Assembly (NCBI RefSeq): GCF_000576425.1
Contig: NZ_KK069995.1
Location: 1-64,000 of the forward strand
DNA from: Brachybacterium phenoliresistens
GTDB lineage: Bacteria > Actinomycetota > Actinomycetes > Actinomycetales > Dermabacteraceae
Length of the DNA stretch: 64,000 bases
Reading direction: 5' to 3'
The notes below the pieces were generated by a model. The model was not told the DNA's origin. It saw nothing but the letters and a program-made list of their open reading frames with translations, and did no database searches. Below, piece after piece: positions 58,964-64,000 of this stretch (positions within the stretch are counted from its first letter, which is position 1; the number at the start of each line of letters is the position of its first letter). The position numbers and the translations under genes were made by a program.

Positions 58964-60394
58964 TCAGCCCTGCGACCAGCGAATATCCGCCCCTCCGCTG
59001 CGGCCGATGGGCCCGTGCACGCGGGCGCCGTCGACCCGCAGCGGCGGCGGGACCGCGCGGACTCGGCCGTGCGGGGTGTCCTGCTCGATCAGATCGTCCT
59101 CGACCGGCTCGGGGCCGGGCGCGAAGACCGGTGCGGCGGTCGAGCCGGACGGCGACCCGGCCGCGGCCGGGGTGCCGAGCGGGCCATCGGCCGCGGTGCC
59201 GGACGGCGAGCCGGCCCGGTCATCGGCCGCAGGGCCGGACGGCGAGCCGGGCCGGTCATCGGCTGCAGGGGCGCCCAGCAGCTCGTGCGCGGCGCCCAGC
59301 AGGCTGGCGCGGACCAGGCCGCCACGGCGCTGGGCGAGCAGGTCCATCACCGCGGCGGCCAGCCGGAACCCGGTGGCATGGTCGAGCGCCTGGACGGGCA
59401 GGGCGCCGGGCCGCGCCGGATCTGCGGCCGAGGCGACGGCGATGCCCGTCGCGGCCTGCACGATCGAGTCGAATCCGGCGCGCCTGCCCCACGGGCCGAC
59501 GCTCCCCCATGCCGACAGCGACCCGACCACGAGCCCCGGATGCGCGGCGGCGAGCGCCGCAGGCTCGAGCCCGAAGCGGTCCAGGGCGCCGGGCCGATAG
59601 CCCAGCAGCAGCACATCGGCCGCCGGCAGCAGCTCCTCGTGGAGGACGGCGGCATCGCGGCGCAGGTCCAGCAGCCCCGAGCGCTTGCCCATGCCGGTGG
59701 ACAGGTGCGCATCCAGCAGCTCGGGCCGATGCGGCGGGTCCAGGCGCAGCACATCGGCCCCGAGGCAGCCCAGCAGCTGGGAGGCGGTGGGGCCGGCGAT
59801 CACGCGGGTCAGATCCAGCACGCGCAGTCCCGCGAGCGGGCGGTCGCCGGCGGGGACGGGCAGCGACGGCAGGGGCCGGGCGGGGCCTCCGGGCTCGACG
59901 CCCACCCAGGGCGTGCCCGCCATGGCGCGGGCCTGCGGGTGCGCGCGCCACTGCTGCGGGGTGCGCACCGCCGCGGCGATCCCGCCGGCGGTGACGACGC
60001 GGTCCTCGACCTCGTGCGCCGGGAGGGCGCCGATCCGCTCCGCGATCCGCTGCCGCTCCTGCTGGGCGTCGCCCTCGGCACCGGGCAGGTCGAAGACGCC
60101 CCGGATCGCCGCGGCGTGATGGGGGTAGTTGCCGTGCAGGCGCACCCATCCGTCGGCCGCCGCGAAGAACCCCGACAGCGGCGCCCATGGGTGCGTGGGC
60201 TCCCCGTCGATGCGCAGATGGTCGACCGCGGCGAAGGCCAGGCCCACCGCGCGCGGCGATGTCGTCACCGCGATGCGGGCGCCGCGGGCGGCGGCGAGGC
60301 GCACGACGGCATCGGCCGCGGCCCGGACCGATCCCTGGGCGAGGCCGTCGACGTCCAGCGGGCCGGACCAGAGGGGGGCGGGGGCGCTCGGCAT
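58964..60394 (-). CDS. family III CoA-transferase
   Basis: 476 residues. CaiB/BaiF features: LAGLRVLDLTRVIAGPTASQLLGCLGADVLRLDPPHRPE, LDAHLSTGMGKRSGLLDLR, ADVLLLGYRPGALDRFGL and LDHATGFRLAAAVMDLL. Such enzymes move CoA between carboxylic acids without covalent intermediates typical of type I. The N-terminal ~170 residues form an extra domain. The C-terminal region has Pro/Ser/Gly repeats (PAADDRPGSPSG, PAADDRAGSPSG). AAGGAG precedes the ATG at 60394. Substrate unknown. Confidence 0.88.
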   Translation of the reverse strand: MPSAPAPLWSGPLDVDGLAQGSVRAAADAVVRLAAARGARIAVTTSPRAVGLAFAAVDHLRIDGEPTHPWAPLSGFFAAADGWVRLHGNYPHHAAAIRGVFDLPGAEGDAQQERQRIAERIGALPAHEVEDRVVTAGGIAAAVRTPQQWRAHPQARAMAGTPWVGVEPGGPARPLPSLPVPAGDRPLAGLRVLDLTRVIAGPTASQLLGCLGADVLRLDPPHRPELLDAHLSTGMGKRSGLLDLRRDAAVLHEELLPAADVLLLGYRPGALDRFGLEPAALAAAHPGLVVGSLSAWGSVGPWGRRAGFDSIVQAATGIAVASAADPARPGALPVQALDHATGFRLAAAVMDLLAQRRGGLVRASLLGAAHELLGAPAADDRPGSPSGPAADDRAGSPSGTAADGPLGTPAAAGSPSGSTAAPVFAPGPEPVEDDLIEQDTPHGRVRAVPPPLRVDGARVHGPIGRSGGADIRWSQG

Positions 60395-60536
60395 CACGGA
60401 CTCCTTCTCTGCGGCGGTCCGCGCCCGATGCGCCGCCGCCCCCGGCAGGGTAGCGCCCTCGCCCGGACGGGCCGCCGGGCGAGGGCGCCGGAGAATTCCG
60501 TTGCCCGCCGGGAGGGCGCCGCCTACGGTCGAGGCC

Positions 60537-61316
60537 ATGCACCCTGACACCACCCTGCCCCGCGCCGCCCTGCTCACCGGCGTGGGCCGACGTCGCGGGA
60601 TCGGCGCCGCGATCGCCCGCGGCCTCGCCGAGGACGGCTTCGACCTCGCCCTGTCCTACTCCCCCGCCTACGACGAGCGGGTCAACGGGGAGACCTCCGA
60701 CGTCGAGCAGCTCGCCGAGGAGCTGCGCGGCCTGGGCCGCCGCGTCGAGCTGCTGCCCGGGGACCTCGCCGACCCCGCCGTCCCCGCCCGGCTGACCGCC
60801 CGGGCCCGCGAGGCCCTCGGCCCGCTCGGCGCGCTGGTGATGGCACACTGCGAATCGGTGGACTCCTCGATCCTGGACACCACCGTCGAGAGCTTCGATG
60901 CGCACTACGCCGTGAACGTGCGCGCGACCTGGCTGCTGCTGAAGGCCTTCGCCGAGCAGGTGGAGGAGGGCACGGACACCCCCGGCGGCAGCGCCATCGC
61001 ACTGACCAGCGACCACACCGTGCACAACCTGCCCTACGGCGCGACGAAGGGCGCCCTGGACCGCCTCGTCCTGGCCGGCACGCACGAGCTCGCCGGCCGC
61101 GGCGTCCGCACCAACGTCATCAACCCCGGCCCCATCGACACCGGCTGGATGGACGACGCGATCCGGGAGGCCGGCGCGGCGCAGACCCCTGGCGGCCGTC
61201 TCGGCGGCACCGAGACCGTCGCCGACCTGGTGCGGTTCCTCGTCTCCGCGCAGGGCGCCTGGATCCGCGGGCAGCTGCTCTACTCCAACGGCGGATACGC
61301 GACACCGGCGCTCTGA
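60537..61316 (+). CDS. short-chain dehydrogenase/reductase
   Basis: 259 residues. NAD(P)-binding TGVGRRRGIGAAIARGLAEDGFDLAL (TGxxxGIG variant), ALTSDH in place of the usual Ser segment, YGATKGALD (YxxxK) and PGPIDTGWMDD. The SDR fold is complete and the catalytic Tyr and Lys are present; the Ser is displaced to SDH. ATG lies 7 nt after TACGGT (60524-60529), leaderless. It converges on the acid phosphatase gene across a repeat-rich gap. Confidence 0.9.
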   Translation: MHPDTTLPRAALLTGVGRRRGIGAAIARGLAEDGFDLALSYSPAYDERVNGETSDVEQLAEELRGLGRRVELLPGDLADPAVPARLTARAREALGPLGALVMAHCESVDSSILDTTVESFDAHYAVNVRATWLLLKAFAEQVEEGTDTPGGSAIALTSDHTVHNLPYGATKGALDRLVLAGTHELAGRGVRTNVINPGPIDTGWMDDAIREAGAAQTPGGRLGGTETVADLVRFLVSAQGAWIRGQLLYSNGGYATPAL

Positions 61317-61365
61317 GGACTCCCCGGGCAGCCCCGAGGAGCGGACCCCGGCGGGGCCGAGCCCC

Positions 61366-61433
61366 GGGATCTCCGGGCGCCGACGCCGGCGGGGCTGGGA
61401 CTCGGGATCTCCGGGCGCCGACGTCGGCGGGGC
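61366..61433. repeat. 30-bp direct repeat, two copies 38 bp apart
   Basis: 61366-61395 and 61404-61433 share GGGATCTCCGGGCGCCGACG followed by C or T and then CGGCGGGGC. They precede the palindromic element. Confidence 0.85.
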
Positions 61434-61435
61434 GA

Positions 61436-61507
61436 GCACGAACGGCTGCCTGAGAGCCTCGAGCCAGGCGATTGCCTGGCTCGAGGACGTGGGACAGCCG
61501 TTCGTGC
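61436..61507. repeat. structured palindromic repeat, copy 2
   Basis: Outer perfect arms GCACGAACGGCTG (61436-61448) and CAGCCGTTCGTGC (61495-61507), inner arms CCTCGAGCCAGGC (61457-61469) and GCCTGGCTCGAGG (61474-61486) with loop GATT. Same organisation as 24261-24334, including CCAGGC-RATY-GCCTG and CTCGAGGAC. Confidence 0.85.
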
Positions 61508-61654
61508 ACGCCCCCGCCCGGCACAAACGGGCCCCGGGGCTATCGACCGATCAGTTGAAGGTTCGGCAGGAGGATCGTTCGACCTGCCTCGGGGCCGACA
61601 GGATGATCGGCGGATCTGCCGCGGGGCCAGCCGGGTGCGGGGCCCACGGCGGGC

Positions 61655-63775
61655 TCAGCCGCGGCGGCGTGCTACCTGCAGCGCGGCCAGACCCAGCGCC
61701 AGGAAGCCGGCGGCGACCACGGCGATCGTGGTGGCCTCCACTCCGGTCCGCGCCAGCGCGCCGCTGCCGTCCGAGCCGGGGCCGCCCGCGCCCGTGACCT
61801 GCGAGTCTGCCGGATCCCCGGGAGCTCCTGCGGTGGGAGCTGAGCTGGGCTCCGGCTGTGCCGCGGGGGCGCTGGGCTCGGCGGGGACCGTCGGCTCCGC
61901 GGGCGCACCCGGCTCCGCCGGAGCGGTCGGCTCGGCCGGGGCGGTGGGCTCGGAGGGGGCGGGCGCGTCCTGCTCGGCGGGGACGAGCCGGAGCTCGCCG
62001 CCCTCGACCTGGACCTCGGCCTCGACGCCCGCCGGCAGGCCCTCGACCTGCACCGTGGAGAATCCGCCGGAGATCGATCCTGCCTCGAGCAGGGTCAGCC
62101 CCTCGCCCAGCTGCGTGCCCTCGGGCAGCGTGACCTGCAGGGTCCCGCCCAGCACCGCGGTGCCCTGCACCTCGAGGACCGGCCGGCCGGAGTCGCCGGC
62201 CTGCAGGGCGAGGACGCCGCCGTCCTCCTGCACGAAGCCGCCGCCGATCTCGAGCTTCTCCGGCACGGCCAGGGTTCCGCTCGTGAGCACGACGTCGCCC
62301 GTGCCGAGGGCGCTGTCCGTCGCGGCCCGGAGCGTGCCGCCCTCGATCCGGGTGCCGCCGGTGTAGGCGTTGTCCCCGGACAGGGTCAGCTCGCCGGAGC
62401 CGGAGAGGGTCAGCGCCCCGGCGCCCGCGATGTCGTTGCGCCAGTCGTCCTCGGCGGAGAACCCTCCGGTCGTGGCGTCCATGCTCACGGCCACGTCGGT
62501 ATCGAAGGCGCCGTAGCCGCCCTGGGCGGCGAACAGGTTCAGGCGGCCCCAGCCCTCCGCATCGTCCAGCACCGGGTAGCCGGAGGCGAGGCCGGTGGAG
62601 TGCAGGACCCAGCGGCGCTGCTCGGCGTCGAGGTAGGGGAAGCGGGTCTCGAGGAGGACCTCGGCGCCCTTGGGCACGCGCATCGCCTGGTCCGGGTCCC
62701 CCGTCTGCTCGAAGCCGAAGGTCATGTACTCCGTGTACTGCGCGAGGTCCGCGTCGTAGTCGTCGTCCTCGTCGAGGACCCCGGCCTCCTGCTGCTGGGA
62801 GAGCCATGCGGTGCCCTGCTCCGAGGCCTCCTGCTTCACGTCCGCGAGCGCGGGGTCGTTCAGCGCGCCGGCCGTGATCGCGGTGGACAGGGTGCGCCCG
62901 CCCATCACGTCCAGCGGCGAATGCATGCCCAGCTGGATCCGGCTGGTCCCGATCTCGCTCGCGGTCAGCAGCATGTCGTCGTACTCCTGCGGGAAGGAGT
63001 ACGCCAGGCCGAGCGTGGCCATGCCGCCGGCGTTGGTGTGCCCCGAGGGGAACCCGCCGTCATTGGCGGCCTCCTCGACGGGCTTGCGCAGCGGATCCGC
63101 GTACTCGGGCACGTCGACCTCGTCGGACCAGCGGTAGGGGCGCGGGTACTGGTAGTACTTCTTGGCGTTGTTCGAGGTCGCCGAATGGTTGCGGATGTCG
63201 TCGACGAGCTGGACCGTCGCCCCCAGCTCTCCGTCGCGATCCGCCCAGACGCCGTTCTCGTTGCTGCCGTCGGAGTACTTGACCGTGGTGGCATCGGCCG
63301 GGATCTCGTCGGGGATGGTGGTGCCAGCGTTGACGCTCTCGCGGTAGGCCTCGGTGTACGGGCCCAGGCCCTCGGTGGCCGTGTAGTTCTGGTGGCGGCG
63401 GTCGATCACGTACGCCCGCTGCTGCTCGGGGTCGCTGGCGTCCTGGGAGATCTCGATGGCCTGGGCGATGTTGGAGTCGGCGATCCCCGGGGCGATCTTG
63501 GTGCCGTTGTCCCACTCCGTGCCCGGCTGCCACACCTCGAGCATCGGCGAGAGCACCCCGACGGCGGCGTTGCGGGTGGGGTCCAGGTCCGCGTCGGTGT
63601 TGGTGTCCCACACGTCGACGTAGTAGCCGTAGGCGCCGGCGTGCGGGGCGATCGCGGACTCGTCCAGGAGGTTCCGTCCGGGATCGGCCAGGGCGGGCAT
63701 CGCCGCACCCATGCAGGAGACGCCGAGGAGGGTGCCGCTGGTCAGCACGGAGTACAGGCGGGTGCGAGGGGACAT
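61655..63775 (-). CDS. large PAP2-type secreted acid phosphatase with C-terminal LARTG anchor
   Basis: 706 residues. Signal peptide (VLTSGTLLGVSCMGAAMPALA), then a vanadium-haloperoxidase/PAP2 domain with YYQYPRPYRW, GGFPSGHTNAGG and GTSRIQLGMHSPLDVMGGR. Next a beta-helical autotransporter-associated repeat (LTLSGDNAYTGGTRIEGGTLRA and VLTSGTLAV), a Pro/Ala/Glu-rich stalk, and LARTG (674-678) before a hydrophobic stretch and a RRR tail: a class E-type sortase signal. It is probably a wall-displayed phosphatase. A PHO box (63849-63870) with a TAGGCT -10 supports phosphate-starvation induction. GAAAGG precedes the ATG. Confidence 0.93.
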   Translation of the reverse strand: MSPRTRLYSVLTSGTLLGVSCMGAAMPALADPGRNLLDESAIAPHAGAYGYYVDVWDTNTDADLDPTRNAAVGVLSPMLEVWQPGTEWDNGTKIAPGIADSNIAQAIEISQDASDPEQQRAYVIDRRHQNYTATEGLGPYTEAYRESVNAGTTIPDEIPADATTVKYSDGSNENGVWADRDGELGATVQLVDDIRNHSATSNNAKKYYQYPRPYRWSDEVDVPEYADPLRKPVEEAANDGGFPSGHTNAGGMATLGLAYSFPQEYDDMLLTASEIGTSRIQLGMHSPLDVMGGRTLSTAITAGALNDPALADVKQEASEQGTAWLSQQQEAGVLDEDDDYDADLAQYTEYMTFGFEQTGDPDQAMRVPKGAEVLLETRFPYLDAEQRRWVLHSTGLASGYPVLDDAEGWGRLNLFAAQGGYGAFDTDVAVSMDATTGGFSAEDDWRNDIAGAGALTLSGSGELTLSGDNAYTGGTRIEGGTLRAATDSALGTGDVVLTSGTLAVPEKLEIGGGFVQEDGGVLALQAGDSGRPVLEVQGTAVLGGTLQVTLPEGTQLGEGLTLLEAGSISGGFSTVQVEGLPAGVEAEVQVEGGELRLVPAEQDAPAPSEPTAPAEPTAPAEPGAPAEPTVPAEPSAPAAQPEPSSAPTAGAPGDPADSQVTGAGGPGSDGSGALARTGVEATTIAVVAAGFLALGLAALQVARRRG

Positions 63776-63848
63776 CGCAGCCTTTCGGGAAGGGGTCGGC
63801 CCAGGGGACGGACCGACGGCGGATAGGGCTTTCCCACAGCCTAGACAG

Positions 63849-63870
63849 GTCCGATGAACTCGTCATGAAC
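63849..63870 (-). promoter_or_regulatory. PHO box (two 11-bp GTTCAT units)
   Basis: On the minus strand GTTCATGACGA (63860-63870) and GTTCATCGGAC (63849-63859), head to tail. Matches the GTTCACC-type direct repeats bound by PhoP in actinomycetes. TAGGCT (63838-63843) is the likely -10. Confidence 0.75.
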
Positions 63871-63875
63871 CTCCG

Positions 63876-64000
63876 GCGGCATCCGATGCCGAAGCGCCCA
63901 GGCCGCGATGCAGGTCACAGCGCCGCCGACGGGGGGCGACGGCGAGAGGACTCGGCCTCGAGAGCGGGAGCGATGGAGGCGTGATCCGGAAGGACGCGAG
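63876..64000. other. right-edge sequence, no feature seen
   Basis: 125 bp beyond the PHO box. No start, stop or structure that I can assign; it may be the end of a gene outside the window. Confidence 0.5.

Larger units (their letters stand above)
61317..61654. other. 338-bp repeat-rich gap between convergent genes
   Basis: Contains two copies of GGGATCTCCGGGCGCCGACG (61366-61395 and 61404-61433, differing at one position in a 30-bp match) and the structured palindrome at 61436-61507. The remaining sequence 61508-61654 shows no gene. No promoter is needed here, so the content is probably termination structures and repeat debris. Confidence 0.6.

Noticed and set aside
1-64000. tRNA or rRNA genes
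   Set aside because: I saw no cloverleaf-like sequence with T-loop GGTTCRA pattern, or conserved rRNA stretches.

Overview
The window is about 72-73% G+C, densely coded on both strands, with many GTG starts, 4-bp ATGA/GTGA gene overlaps, Tat-exported phosphatases, a DtxR-type iron box, a Corynebacterium-like HutR operator and a class-E-sortase-like LAxTG tail. This fits a high-G+C Gram-positive actinomycete; a Micrococcales lineage such as Brachybacterium/Dermabacteraceae is my guess from general appearance, not a database result. I see no rRNA, tRNA or CRISPR array.

Layout. 1-5.7 kb: a PhoX phosphatase (cut by the left edge), an amino-acid permease with a UspA protein, and an LssY_C membrane protein. 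5.7-12 kb: an aldo-keto reductase, a long hairpin, an IS110-family element with a probable bridge-RNA region, and an iron/siderophore ABC operon behind a DtxR/IdeR box. 12-20.4 kb: PAP2 phosphatase, a lower-G+C hypothetical gene, DUF218, FUSC exporter, NCS1 permease, a flavin reductase broken by an in-frame amber codon behind Fe/Mn superoxide dismutase, isochorismatase, DUF488 and a phosphotransferase. 20.4-27 kb: DUF2231 / ECF sigma / zinc anti-sigma / Yx(FWY)xxD lipoprotein module, then a PepSY-protein / histidine kinase / response regulator set whose two promoters share 11-bp direct repeats. 27-30 kb: a serine-recombinase-like protein, an M4 protease without signal peptide and an aminotransferase.

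30-41.6 kb is a histidine utilisation regulon: hutH, a YjiH-type transporter, hutU-hutI, an IclR regulator (probable HutR) overlapping a MarR gene, an MFS pump and hutG. Three hut promoters carry the same GTCCGG-N4-CCGGAC operator. The pathway converts histidine to urocanate, imidazolone-propionate, formimino-glutamate and glutamate.

41.6-46.1 kb is the most unusual block: a flavin-dependent (LLM/NtaA-type) monooxygenase, two F420-oxidoreductase-like NAD(P) proteins, a MerR regulator, a flavin reductase, a 32-bp tandem repeat and a strong MerR-type operator. It follows hutG directly and ends in a second, 77-bp, ~96% identical piece of the hutG 3' end, so it looks like an inserted or duplicated island.

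46-64 kb: NAD(P)-binding protein plus small membrane protein, GNAT, HAD, orphan ABC ATPase, Nudix with a 20-bp palindromic operator, phosphotransferase, an ECF42 sigma/DGPF pair with a matching promoter, YccF, a Tat metallophosphoesterase with PHO-box-like repeats, fructosamine kinase, methyltransferase, second Nudix, DinB, CoA-transferase, SDR, and a large PAP2 acid phosphatase with a PHO box and LARTG tail. Window-wide signals: the 8-mer GGCCGATG is strongly over-represented on both strands, at least twelve genes have leaderless-type TANNNT + 6-7 nt + RTG starts, and several long intergenic hairpins occur.
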